From NCBI GenBank assembly GCA_905132765.1, contig CAJHQP010001865.1, positions 1 to 64,000 of the forward strand: 64,000 nucleotides of DNA. The letters run 5' to 3'. Below, in pieces: positions 45,901 through 57,906 of the stretch. The translations under genes and the position numbers were made by a program. Position 1 is the first letter of the stretch. Every line of letters begins with the position of its first letter. The DNA comes from Moricandia arvensis (lineage: Eukaryota; Streptophyta; Magnoliopsida; Brassicales; Brassicaceae). The notes under the pieces are model-generated. The model made no database searches and was not told the origin of the DNA. It saw only the letters and a program-made list of their open reading frames with translations.

Positions 45901-46501
45901 CCTTTGGTTATCTCTTCATACATATAATAGATACACGACGCAAAAACATATTTATACGAATTACCAACTTCATAAAATCTAGACTGGTGTTCGCAATTTT
46001 AATCTTGTGAAAATCAAATTTTACAATATCTATCCTGATCACGGTTAAAAGCAAAAAAAAAAAGAAAAAATCGATAATACACACAAGTGTATATATACAA
46101 AATACAATGAGTATTGGTAGAAAAGTGAAGCTTTGATGGGGACAAGTCTACATCGTCCACCAACTAGTTATTATTATTCCCCATAGAATTTAAACGGAAT
46201 AGTCACTAAAATTGACTTCAACGTGCCAATAATACATTATACATACTCCAAAACAAGACTCCCAAAACAAAATAGTAACAAGAAACCAACATACCTAGTC
46301 ACGTCCATTACTTACACGGCGTTATATTATATGCAAAAGTGAGGAAATTAATGGTTAATAATTCTATCCCGTTTTTCGCCGTGCTTCAATCGTTTCTAAG
46401 AATTCGGTTCAGTGCTATCATATTATCTCTTGTATCTGTACGTTTAGTGAAGAACTTTGTTCTACTCAATTTTGCACGTATGTCATATAGTAAAAAATTA
46501 A

Positions 46502-46539
<38 letters not shown>

Positions 46540-47800
46540 TATATGTGTGTGTATATCTTGTAAGGTGAAGCCAAAAGTAACATTATTATCAAATACAAAG
46601 TTTTATCGTCTTCTTTGAAGCTCTGCTTCAACCTTCACAAATGACTAAACTTACTTTTATCTTTGTGTTATGAATATATATAAATCTTGGTTTTTATGTT
46701 GATGGTTATATATTTGATGTTTCCCTTATTTAAGTCCATGTTTTTGCAAAAATAAGCAAAGTCTTAAGTCGTCGCGGTGAATTGGATGTTGATATGATAG
46801 AACTCTGTATGCGATGTGTCCCTAGTATAGTTAATAGCCTAATGATAACAAGATTAAAAGTTGGGTACGAAGTCAATATCAATAAGGGAGTGAGCTGTCC
46901 TCTACTAATAAGTCTGCTGTCCCTTAACCTCCTTTTTTCTTTTCATATCTTTAGCCTTTTGTGTTTTGTCTGTTTCACAAGTTTCTGTTGCATGAAACTT
47001 CTCACATTTTGATTAATGAAATGATTCTTGTTGTCTCGAGTTTTTTTTAACCAAACGGGTCCTAGATTGTGTATGTAAAATATTATTATCTCGCGTTACG
47101 GTATCTAGGTATTACACAAACTTTTAGATTGTGTATGTAAAATATTTCCATGTTTGTTAGTGATACTTTTAGCTTGATCTTACACTTTTGAACTTTGTAT
47201 GTAAACCAATCATGATAATGAAGTGGGTTGATGATACAATCTATGGGTCGGCATCACTTGATTTTTCTTACAGTTAATTCAATTGTGATCAAATTATATT
47301 TTAAATGACAAGTAAATCTGGTTCTGTTACATGATATAAAAATAATATGAATTTCACTTATGATCTCCCAATTATGTACATGGAAACTAGAAAAGAAAAT
47401 TACTCAATATGTAATACTTATATTTATTACGTTAGTGATGAGTATATTTTTTCAACATAAACAAAATCTAATCAAAATGGGGATTTTGGGTAAATATAGA
47501 CAAAGTAGGGTGGTTCACTCCTTGCATCACGTGCAAAATTATCCGCCTTTGTATTTTAAGTCATGGAAACGTAATTTATCTCAAAAGTTCTGAAAATCTT
47601 AATTCAGTCTTTATATTTTTTCTAGGTAAATTACAAAAACATGTCATTTTTGCACCAGCTAAAAATGATTTTTGCAAAAGCCAAATGAAATTGTTTGAAA
47701 GTTTTCATACTTCTCATTGTCCAAATAAAAGTCTCAATTTCCAAATATAAAGGTGAGAGGCAGCTTCTTGCTCCCATCAATTCTTCAAATCTTTGTAATG
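45900..47800. other. Gene-free spacer with AT microsatellite
   Basis: A (AT)n microsatellite lies at about 46504-46532. A 20 bp sequence TAGATTGTGTATGTAAAATA occurs twice (near 47063 and 47127). Small open frames have no recognisable domain. Confidence 0.5.
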
Positions 47801-47802
47801 TA

Positions 47803-48053
47803 CTCCCTCTGTTTCTAAATAAGTGTCACTTTAGCTTTTTCTTTTTGTTTCAAAATAAGTGTCACTTTGCATTTCCAATACAACTTTTCACATATAATCT
47901 CTTTCTTATCCTTTTAGATAATCAATAGATGTTTTTTAAAATTATTTGTATTCAAATAATTGAACATTAAATAAGGGTACATTAGTATATTTTTCCATTT
48001 TCTTAATCTCCGTGAAAAGTGTCAAAGTGACACTTATTTAGAAACGGAGGGAG
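47803..48053. mobile_element. Stowaway-type MITE, 251 bp
   Basis: It is flanked by TA. The ends CTCCCTC(T/C)GTTTCTAAAT are inverted with one mismatch over 30 bp and extend into AAGTGTCACTTT. The CTCCCTCCGTT terminus and TA target site define Stowaway (Tc1/mariner). An internal AAATAAGTGTCACTTTG copy repeats part of the arm. Confidence 0.92.
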
Positions 48054-48249
48054 TATTATTCAAACTAAGTCTTGAGCATAAGTCATTATCCTTCATGGAC
48101 CAATCCATAAAACTCCATCGTCCTACTCGACGTTGTGTGTTATGTGTTTCCTCCATACTTTGTGTGGTTGTCGATTGTGTAACTTTGTGCACCATTGGCA
48201 ATTGTGCCTTATTCCATAAAATTGCTTATGTTTTTGCTAACTATTAAAT

Positions 48250-48560
48250 ATTCTTGGGATTTTTGTCAATATCATTAAAAACGTTTTCGTTGAATTTCTT
48301 CCAAATATATCATAAAATTCAAGTAAAATGATCATCTTCTATATGTGATGCAATTATCTAAAATAAATAATTCAGATTCGCATAAACCGATTGAATTGAG
48401 AAATTACCCGAATTCATGGACATTGAAAAAGACATAATTAATCGTTTCCTTCTCTACTCCACATATATCACAAAATATGCCATATTTTATCCCTCGAGTA
48501 TTGAAATTTCTCTTAACCGATAAACCAGCTGAAATAATTTATCTTAAGGATATGTTTCAC
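48250..48560 (-). mobile_element. Possible LINE zf-RVT remnant
   Basis: On the minus strand the sequence resembles the cysteine-containing zf-RVT end of plant LINEs, around a CTCCACATATATCACAAAA block (plus strand). It is short and heavily mutated. Confidence 0.25.
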
Positions 48561-48707
48561 TCTAGATAACTATTAATTATTAAATTACCTAGAGATGGCT
48601 GATGAAATTAATTATCTACATATTATACTTTATAAGAAAGAGATGGGTGATCCCTTTTTACTTTAAAACAAATTTAAGAAGTGATGGTTTTATTTCTATA
48701 GTTTGGC

Positions 48708-49407
48708 ATAGGGCTGGAAAAAAACTTTGAACCCGAAAAAAATGAACCGAGTCTGATCCTAAAAAGTAATACCAAACCCCAATCAAAATAGGTTAATTAT
48801 CCGAACATGTTACAAATTTTGTATCTAGAGAACCGAAACTAAAGTCAATATGAACCAACATATTTGGAGTATCCCAATATATTTTAATCAGATTTACATA
48901 CTTTATATATTAGCTACTTTTAGATTTAGTATCCAAAAGATATTCAAAATGTATAAGCTATTTTGAAGTTGTCTAAAATATTTGAAAATATATAGAAATA
49001 GTCAAAAGTAAATATTTAAAGTAGCTACAAATACTCAAAACACCAAAAATATTTCAGATATATATATATATATATATTTATTCTCCATCCAAATAATTCA
49101 ATACAAACCAATATTTATTTTAAATTTCGGTATTTTGGCTTACATTATTCAGAATTATATGTTATATTATTTTTAATTTTAGGTTTTAAGAAATTTAATA
49201 CATATATATATATTATGAATTTTAATTAAAATAAATAAATAAATGGGCTATCCGAGCCCGCAAATATCCAAACCGAACGCGAACATAAATTTATAAATAC
49301 CCAAATGAAACTGAAATTGTTAACCCCATAAACTTTAAATTCAAATAATCCAAACCAAATTCGAAAACCCAAACCGAATCTAAGCGGATATCCCAATATC
49401 CACCCCT
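48708..49407. mobile_element. hAT-like non-autonomous element, 700 bp
   Basis: It starts ATAGGGCTGG and ends CCACCCCT, short inverted termini of the hAT type. It is flanked by AGTTTGGC (48700-48707) and AGTTTGAC (49408-49415), an 8 bp target duplication with one change. The interior is full of words such as AACCGAA and CCAAACC, typical of this abundant Brassicaceae family. No transposase. Confidence 0.7.
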
Positions 49408-49415
49408 AGTTTGAC

Positions 49416-51120
49416 AATTGTTTTCAAAAAGCAGAAAAAAACCCAAATCCTCACACCGGTTGATGACATAGTAACGTAAGCTGTCTTTTTACGTTATAAT
49501 TTAGAGGCAAAAACATTGCTAAATATAGGTAACATCTTTCTTTACAAAGTGCGTTTGTTTTGTGGAGTCACCAAAGTGATGTCACTAACTCTTACATGCA
49601 TTTTAATCATCGGTTTACATTTTGGAGTAAATAGATTTCACACCTTTTTGTATATAGCAAATAAATCAAAACTGATAGCTGCGTTTAGACGTTATCAATG
49701 AATAATGGCCAAGCATGTTATCATGTTTAGAGTTTAGACTTTTCTCAGTTATCATAACATTGATGACAGAACAGATCTCGCATACCCAAAGTTCGTAATT
49801 TGCATTTCTATATATTGAGAATCAACAATATATCTACCACTATCCACTATCTTAACTATCATTAATTATATGACTTCGTCTCTTATATGATATGACATCC
49901 ATATTGACACATAAAGTTATAATGCTTATACAGTTGATGAGTTTGCCGCCAGTGTTAATAAGATTGGTTGTTGGTAAATGCACTAATGCACTAAGAAAAT
50001 CTCATTGAATAACTTAGATTCAACCACTGGAGAGCAGCGATCAAAGTCAAAAGATGTATTGATTAGAGATTAACTAACTCGTACGAAATAACGTTACATA
50101 TGGAATTATTTTTAGTTTGATTTTAACTTAGACATCATAGTGTGATGCTTTATATATCTTCATCTCTAATTAATCGATACCGACAACTTTTCATGAATTA
50201 TTCATTTTCGAAAATTGCGACCTATTAGTGGCTTCAAGCTTTGGATCAAGATAAGGTTTTGAGGTCTGGGCTTTGGGCTATAAGCTATTAAACACCATGT
50301 GGATATGTTTTGTTGCTAGGAAGTGATGTTTTCGTCCGTTTCTTCTAAATTTTTCCACGTAGCATGTTCTTGTGCTAACGGAGAGAGGCGATACTTTCTT
50401 ACAAATTCTTGTCTAGCGATTAATATTGATTTTTTTAAGAATAAATATTGTAATTGCTAGGTCTAAGTTCAGTATACGAAAGAGATCGAACCTTAAATGT
50501 TTATAAATGCTATCACCGTATCATAAAAGAAAAATTCATGGTATTTGGACATGCTATGGACTCAAACTATTAAAGTACATATATAAACCATTTAATTTTG
50601 GCCCACACTTTACTGATTTTTAAGAAAAGTGCAAATGATTGTCACTCGAAAGAAAAAGATGAATAAAATGTCGTGATAACTATTTTAGAAGAATAAAAAG
50701 AATATGCATGTTGCATTTGCATAATTACAAGATTGTCTAATTGTATTTGCAACTTTTGGCAATAAATACTATTTTTGAAAATTAGAAGAATTTTAGTGTC
50801 AAGTGTAACAAAATTTAGGCAATTTTAGCATTAATTGTTTATACAAACATTTTCAGTCGAAAGTTTTATTTTTTTTAAAAAGAAAAAGAAAAAGAAAATA
50901 AAGATAAATTTTGTAAGTCTTAGTGGAATATTATAACATATTGATTTATGTTATACGATAAGGTATGTGCAATGTTCGAGATTGCACTAAGTGCTACGCT
51001 TGCAAGTGACCCGAGCATAGCGTTAAATCAATAAATCAAAAATTAATGAAAGATTAATTGGAGATTAGTTTTATATCATTTTATCTATAACTACGTCTAT
51101 ATATGAAATAATGGGACGAA
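49416..51120. other. Gene-free spacer
   Basis: No supported coding, RNA or inverted-repeat feature. Confidence 0.5.
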
Positions 51121-51127
51121 ATAAAAG

Positions 51128-51405
51128 AAATGTTTCTTGGTCCAGTGGTTTAAGCAGCCAATTTTATTCCACAGGTTAAAGATTCAATAGTCCGGCATTG
51201 ATTTTTGGTTATTTATCATTTTTATTTTTATTTAAAGAGCTGCAAAATTACTTTAGTACCTTTGTCTTCTACCTTTTGTCTACAAATATCAAACCTAGTT
51301 TACAGCCACCATTGCTATTTTCTCTTGATTATTGTCGATTTTCTTTGTTCTTAATATGGTTTGCACTTACCTATAATAGATCTACAACTACAAAAAAAAA
51401 TTAGA
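51128..51405 (+). mobile_element. tRNA-derived SINE-like element
   Basis: A pol III A-box-like TGGTCCAGTGG (51138-51148) and a degraded B box GGTTAAAGATTCAA (51174-51187) lie about 36 bp apart. They are followed by a unique body and an A-rich end at 51390-51402. Order and spacing fit a SINE. I could not confirm target duplications, and the B box departs from GGTTCGANTCC. Confidence 0.4.
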
Positions 51406-51545
51406 TAATTAAAATTAAAAAATGTGGATTATTTATCAACTTCTGAGTTTTTGGCTGGATATAGCATAATCGTCACAATAACTCATCGGAAAACGCTTTT
51501 CTGCCACGTAATCAGTCGTCTTTATCGAGTTTTTGAACAGGAGAT

Positions 51546-52190
51546 ATGTGAAAATGTTTTAAAAAATTAATTTAGTTATTTATATTACTAAAATACACTT
51601 AACTTTTTGATCACTTATTAAAAAAACTCTAAAATGAGCGATTAAGAAAAAATGGGTGACTTATCAAAATCTTATAAGTGATGTCATATAGTGACTGTAA
51701 AATCAGTAAAAAAATTCCGAACCCATGATTATCATACATGGTGGACCCACAAACCTAGAAAGAGAGCGTTATGGGCACACGAGAAAGGCATACATGAGTG
51801 TTACAATCGATAGTAGAGCTATGTTAGCCATCTCGATTTTGACCTAGAGAAAGTTAGAGACATCTTAGTGCACACTACGGATATTGCGCTATGTAAGTGG
51901 AATTGATCATAACATCTCGATTTATGGTATATGGTGGTGTATGTAGAAAGATTTAAGAGAAATTGATTTGCTTATATATCTCACCAAAGTGCACTTAACT
52001 TTTCGATCACCTAAATTTTGAGCTAGAGTAGTGGAATGATGACATACTGGAAAATGACTTGTAGTACCATGCGAGTGATGGCAAAGCAGAAAAAAAAATG
52101 TCATGTAGAGATTGAAGAAACATTAAAAAGATATTTTAAGCTTCCAAAATTAACGGTCTTGACCATCAGATAGGTGATGTATTGGATTTT
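51546..52190 (+). mobile_element. Cassandra-like TRIM, degraded (both LTR parts)
   Basis: A partial 5' LTR (about 51546-51796) with CACTTAACTTTTTGATCAC and ATGGGTGAC, a ~0.1 kb interior, and a 3' LTR from about 51906 (TAACATCTCGATTTATGG) share order and words with 45560-45900 and 53545-54070. The 5S-derived core is strongly mutated (TAGAGTAGTGGAATGATGAC near 52026). Confidence 0.65.
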
Positions 52191-52194
52191 TACT

Positions 52195-53540
52195 TATGTT
52201 TATCAGTCATTTTCATCACATATAGGCTTATTTAGATTACATTTAGGAGTATATGTTGTATTTCATCTGCATTTGTGTGTGTTTTAGGATTTGGAGCTGT
52301 TAATTAATTGTGGAAGGATTAAGCCATAAAGGATTGAAATATCAAACTGTATGAAGGCATTAGTGGTATATTTTGAAGCTCATTTTCACATGAAAACAAA
52401 ATCAAGTTAGCTTTCCAATGGATGTCATTTCAAGTCATTTGGAGCTTTACTGAAAGAATTATGAACGATTTGTTGGATACATATCAATTCTATTTCGAAG
52501 AAGACATCAAAGAACATATCAATGATGACTAGGGGAAAAACGACCTCGTCTAGTGGCTAAAACCATGCCACTAAGAGAAGGGCTCCATAGTGTTTTCCCC
52601 ATCAGCCATAAGCTAGGCCGCTTGCGCCACTTCGACCCAACTTATGTCTTTTCCCTATAAATATTTTTCTTAGACAATGAAAATCTTAAGCTATCTAAGC
52701 ATGAATTTCTCTTACTTAATCTTTGTTTTTTCTTGTTTTAGATTGAAATATTTTGTGAATATTTCCGTTATTAAAGATTTCTTTTGTTTATCTTGTTTGA
52801 CTGTCTCTAATCACTTGATTATGCATCTATTTATCATGAGCTTTGGTGTTTCTTAAACATTAGTAAGCAGATTATTTAGACTTTTTTGTTTGGTTGATTA
52901 GGATGACTGATGTTTGATTTATGATATTGGTTCTTAGTGTACATATATCTTTACTTGATTAATATTCTTAATGCTAGATTAATTTTCACAAAGCAGAAAT
53001 CTAGATAAAAGCTTTTTATGTCCGAAAAGTGTTCGACAAAATGCTTATAAGAATCAATAATGTGTTTTACTTGCAGCTTAGCCAATGAAAGTTGATGTTA
53101 AAGTTATTTAATGGCTAGTATTACTTGATATTAATGTATGCTTGGTGGTAATTAATCAATAAAATTTATGTTAAAAACCTGATTAGCATAGGAAGTATTG
53201 TAATAGAAGTGAATTAATTTAAATAAGTGCTTTCATACTTAAATATTATAAATGGTTGAATGTTTAAGCATCATACGTTAGTATTTTATCATTCTGGTAA
53301 ATAAGCATGACCAAGAGCTTGTCTTTATTTCATTTATGTCGGCTGGACTTTATGTTTACTTTTCTATGGTTTTAGTTATCTTAAAACATTTTTCCTATAT
53401 TCTTAGATTAAGTTATGTGTGTTTTATTTGTGTCAATAGATCTCTGGTTCTCTGTAAATTTGATCCTAAAGTGTTACAAAAACGTACCATTAAATTTGTG
53501 GTATTATTTGTATATTGGTGTGTGTAAACGCTTAATTATA
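52195..53540 (+). mobile_element. Possible retrotransposon LTR-like stretch of unknown family
   Basis: The sequence has a run of unusual composition with CCCTATAAATATTTTTC near 52658 (a TATA-like signal) and a downstream C- and T-rich leader, resembling plant Gypsy-type LTRs. I could not find a second copy or TG/CA edges, so the call is tentative. It separates two Cassandra fragments. No gene is supported. Confidence 0.3.
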
Positions 53541-53544
53541 AAGT

Positions 53545-54070
53545 GGAGCCACAAACGTAAAGAGTATTGAGGGAACACATGAGGGCGGACAAGGAAGTTA
53601 CAAGTGGTATCAAAAGTTAGTTGTCTGAGTTATGATTTAGAAGGCGGCTAGAGACATGCCTTGTTGCGTAACGCCGATGTTAAGCTCTGTGAATTGAAGT
53701 GATTGTAACATCTCTATTTATAGTATATGGTAATGTATATAAAAAAAATTTACAAAAAGATTAGTTACATATATCACAAAATTATAATTACATTTTTGAT
53801 CACTCATGCAATAAATTCTAGAGTTGAACATGTTTGAAGTAGAATAGTAAAAAGATTAATGACTTATTTGTAAGTGATTCAGAATAAAAATAAAGTTAAA
53901 ACATAGAAAAAGGTAACTAGTGATTGCAAAATCAGTAGAAAAACTTTTTAAAATACCCCAAAAAGGTTAAAATTTCATAAAAACTGATACACTCGACAGT
54001 CAAACATGATGATCCCATAAACTTGTAAAAAGAACGATGTGGATCCAAAAAAGGAACAAACATGGAAATT
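53545..54070 (+). mobile_element. Cassandra-like TRIM with primer site and 3' LTR
   Basis: The end of a 5' LTR is followed by TGGTATCAAAAGTTAG (about 53610), a mutated tRNA-Met primer site, then a 90 bp interior and a 3' LTR starting TGTAACATCTC at 53704. The LTR contains a TTTATAGTATATGG promoter-like box and a degraded 5S core (GAGTTGAACATGTTTGAAGTA, near 53823). Element layout agrees with Cassandra. Confidence 0.7.
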
Positions 54071-54074
54071 AGAT

Positions 54075-54575
54075 ATCTTTAAAATATCTTATTTTAGATA
54101 TTTGTTTGATTATTATTTTACTGTTGTTTTAATACTAAATTTTTAAAAATTATGAAAATGTTTTTATGGTCATTTAACTAGTTTGAAGGGTATTTTTGCA
54201 TGTGTTCCAAGTAGTTTTTTAGGTGAGAGCATCTGATGGGTGAGAACTCCATTAAATTTAATTTTATATAAACTTGCTTTGCAGTATTTTTCAGTAAATC
54301 CCGCTTTTTGTTAAAAAAATACAATTATACTTTCTAACGTCAAATCTTTATTTCTACACATAATGTCAAATGTTATTCGAGTCATTATACTTGATCGACT
54401 TGCAATGTTTTGAAATGGTCTTAAGAATATTGTTAACCAAAATGACCTTATTAGATTACAAGCCTAGCTCTGTTCCTATCTCACTAATCTAATTTCAACT
54501 TTCCAACCCCATCCTTCTGTAAATTCAATTCAATATAAAATATGATATTTCATAATAATATAAGATAAATTAAAA
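54075..54575. other. Gene-free spacer
   Basis: AT-rich. Nothing recognisable. Confidence 0.45.
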
Positions 54576-54578
54576 TAA

Positions 54579-54860
54579 GGGTAAAATTCTCAAATAGCTT
54601 TTAAGGATTTATCACAAAAATATCCAAGAAAAATATGACCGAAATTGATTTTTGTATTTTGAAAATTTTAATATTTTTTTTTAAATTAAACCTCCCCTCC
54701 AAACTCCCACCTCATAACTCTAAAACCTAAGTCTAGATTAGTTAACCCAAAAAGTATAAATGTATATTTACACCCTTTAATAAAGTCTATTTTGGTCATT
54801 TTTTCCTTGAAACTATTTTTCTGACAAAAACTTAAAAAGGGCTATCCTAGAGTATTTTTC
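54579..54860. mobile_element. Mutator-like MITE, 282 bp, related to 36393-36686
   Basis: Flanked by TTAAAATAA (54570-54578) and TTAAAACAA (54861-54869), a 9 bp duplication with one change. Ends GGGTAAAATTCTC and (complement) GAAAAATACTCTAGG are inverted. The core has CTCATAACTCTAAAACCTAA, similar to the core of 36393-36686. Confidence 0.6.
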
Positions 54861-54949
54861 TTAAAACAATGCACAAAATATAAATTAAATTAGACAGTTT
54901 GTCTCTTTTCATCTTTACTATATTCACGAAAACTTTCGTTAGTCTTTTA

Positions 54950-57085
54950 AATCATGAGTCAATGTAAAATATCATAGATGTGAGTAGCACATGCTTTCCC
55001 CTGGTTTCACACCTTCTCTTCGTTGATGATAGAATTTTCTTCTGTAAGGTGTAATCCCATGAATGTGATGAAGTTATGAAAGCAGTAAAGATATATGGGA
55101 AATCATTGTGCCAGTGTATTATTATAGAGAAGTCTTCGCTTCTATTTGGAAAAAGTGTCCATGGGAATGTAAAGCAATAAATCAAATCTGCTTTGGATAT
55201 TGATAATAAAGGGGGAATATGATTCTACTAGGGCATTGCAAATGAAACAAGTGGATCAAAATGCAGACTGCTTACATTCCTAAAGGATAGACTTGAGCAT
55301 ATGATTAATGGATGGTCAGTTCGGTGGCTAACTAAAGGAGGAAAGGATATCCTTATAATGTCGATAGCTTTAGCCATATCCACATATGTCATGTTGAACT
55401 TCCTCCTTCCTTTAGAGTTTAGTGAAAAACTGGCAAGTGCCATTGCACGATTCTGGTGGAGCTCAAACCCACCTAAACGCAACATGCATTGGGTGAAATG
55501 AGAGAAATTTTGCAGCCCAAAAGAAGAAAGTGGCATAGAATTTTGTTTGATTCATGCTTTTAGTCTGGCTTTGTCAATTGTGGATATTGATCCAATTCCT
55601 AGATTTCTTACTAGAAAAAGTTCTTCATGGAAAGTATGATAGACTCAGTTTGTCTTTGTGAGCAACTGCTAGTGATAGCCCGGCCCGTCATATGTCTAGA
55701 CAAGTTTATTGTCTGCTAGCTCATTATTGACTTTGGGGATCAGACATAAAGTGCATTTGGGTTTTCAGATAAAAGTATGGGATGACCCATAGATTCCTAC
55801 GATCCCTGCAAAACTAGCTCGACCAACTGTCCCAGTAGTACATCCAAGGATGGCAGTGAGTGATTTCATAGACGGAGATCCAAGATAATATAATGTTGAT
55901 ATGATGAAGAACCTAGTTGTTCCATGGGATATGCAGCTCATTCGGAGTTTGGCCATAAGCCAAGCCAATAGAGATGATTTTTTTGTTGTAGTTACACAAA
56001 AGTGGATTGTACACAGTCTAATAAGGTTATTGGGTCACTAGGAATATCCTCCTATAAGCATTAGAAGCTATGGTAACAGAACCCAGTATGACAAAGATTC
56101 AAACCTTGCTTGAAAAATAATGCACTAGAAAAATTCACCATCTTATATAGTAGATGGTAATATGACATCTAGCGGTAACGAGGAATCTAACACGTCATCA
56201 TATGCGATATGACAATTTTTGTTCCACATATGGAAAACCAGATGAATCTGTCAATCATGTAATCTTTGTATGTCCACATGCGTTATTGACGTGGGCTCTC
56301 TCATATATTGACTCCTTCATGCCCAACGCTTTCTCCTATAACCAGTGTGTATTCTAATTTGGATTTTTTTCTGGTGGAAGAATGATATATAAGACCCGAA
56401 GTTGGATATTGAACCTTATCCATGGATAATTTGGTATCTCTGAAAAATCTGTAATGATAAACTGTTCAGAGGAATCACAAGAGATCCATCAGAACTGGTA
56501 AGACTTGAGAAGGTGAATGTAAAGCATGGTTTGATGCCAATACAAATATCATAACAAACATCCACAATAACAACCATTAATACCTTAAGCCTTATGTTTG
56601 CATGATACTTGTTTGGTAGATGGATTGTGACCTCTCATTCACAATACAATTGTTATGGTTGGGTTTTGAATGATGACTCAACAAAGGAGCAAATGTTGGG
56701 GATGCGAAACAAAGGAAGACGATTGTCGCTTTTGCATACAAATTTTGAAGCATTGGAGTATGCTTTAATTTTTAACATGTTAGCATTTTGAAACAGATTA
56801 CAAGGATATTACTTTTATTATCTAAGAACCGACAGCATGACCCATTTTCTCATCTGAACCGAAGAAAATAGCATCTCCACTATGAAGATTCTAGGACGTC
56901 AAGCTTTTATACAATCCAAGAATACGAAATTAAACAACAGATTCTTTTGCCAAAAATTCATGTGCTTTTCATATATTTTTTTTCATATAAATTTATATTT
57001 TATTGGTTGTTTTATTCCGATTTAGATTGTAGATTAACTCTTGTTTGGAAAATAGGATAGCATTTTGATATTTTGATGTAAAAAA
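54950..57085 (+). mobile_element. 5'-truncated LINE, same family as 38.3-44.9 kb
   Basis: It begins within reverse transcriptase at an FVDD-type box near 55018, followed by a CNPMN/ECDEV-type segment. It continues with STYVMLNFLLPLEFSEKLAS and FWWSSNPPKR (55385-55490), nearly the same as the segment at about 39900-39990 in the longer LINE. RNase H traces (YGWVLNDD near 56650) and an A-rich tail at 57080-57090 close it. Many stops. Confidence 0.85.
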
Positions 57086-57313
57086 AAAGAGTTAAACCAA
57101 TACAAAACGTATTAAACACCTTATGTTTTATAACGACTATATTAATAAATAAGATATTACAAATTATGTCACAAATTATGTCACAAATTATTACTATCTG
57201 CAGCTCTCAAACTAGTTATGCATGTTAAAGCAAAAGTATGCATGGTTTCAGCCTCTTTTTAGTAATTCATGATAATTCAAGTTGTCTCCTGTATTAATTT
57301 CAAGTTGTCTCCT

Positions 57314-57507
57314 GTATTAATTAAGAAACTTTTATTGTTGCATCCTTGTACGTTGCCTCTTCCGTATTAGTTACTATACGCATATCCCCCTAAAGATGTC
57401 ACTTATAGAACACATAATGGAATCCACAGATATATAATATAGCGAGAAAATAACAATACTCTATCTACTATATCAACGTGCATGGCGTTAGATGCAGATA
57501 AACCATG
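57314..57507 (+). repeat. Promoter-proximal duplicated block, copy 1
   Basis: This is similar to 57593-57778. Shared words in order are AACTTTTATTGTTGCATCCTT, GATGTCACTTA, AACACA and TATCAACGTGCATG (written here as separate pieces). It lies 400 to 590 bp upstream of the WSD start codon. Confidence 0.75.
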
Positions 57508-57592
57508 AATTCATGGTTTGAGAACGTATAATATATATATTATATCTATTGATTAACCAATAAAAAGACCTTACCTTAAAAAAACTTGAATG

Positions 57593-57778
57593 ATGTATTA
57601 AGGAACTTTTATTGTTGCATCCTTTTACGTTTTCTATTTCGTTTTAGTTAATATACGTTATATCGTATAGCCTCTCTAATGATGTCACTTAAATAACACA
57701 CCTCTCGTCAGAAAACAGACAAGAGGTAAACTATTAATCTGTCTACTGTATCAACGTGCATGATGTTGCATATAACCA
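57593..57778 (+). repeat. Promoter-proximal duplicated block, copy 2
   Basis: Partner of 57314-57507, about 275 bp downstream. Both copies end in ATCAACGTGCATG, where an ACGTG core abuts TGCATG (the complement of the RY element CATGCA). Confidence 0.75.
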
Positions 57779-57824
57779 ATTTTTCACCCCTAAAAAAATA
57801 TATTTATTAAATGCAACTATCACA

Positions 57825-57831
57825 TATAAAT
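57825..57831 (+). promoter_or_regulatory. Candidate TATA box of the first WSD gene
   Basis: TATAAAT about 76 bp before the start codon at 57907, a suitable distance for a short 5' UTR. Confidence 0.4.
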
Positions 57832-57906
57832 TTACAATATGCATCACTTTGAAACATGAGAGACACAAAACATTGAAGATACGTATACGAGAAGCAGAAA
57901 AAGAGA

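Noticed and set aside
45792..46010. Small plus-strand protein
   Set aside because: It overlaps the Cassandra LTR tail, shows no domain and has no promoter or splice context.
46339..46631. Open frames on both strands around the AT microsatellite
   Set aside because: They encode mainly isoleucine/tyrosine repeats from the (AT)n tract.
51128..51205. A tRNA gene
   Set aside because: A and B boxes are present in part, but no cloverleaf or anticodon stem can be drawn, so a SINE relic fits better.
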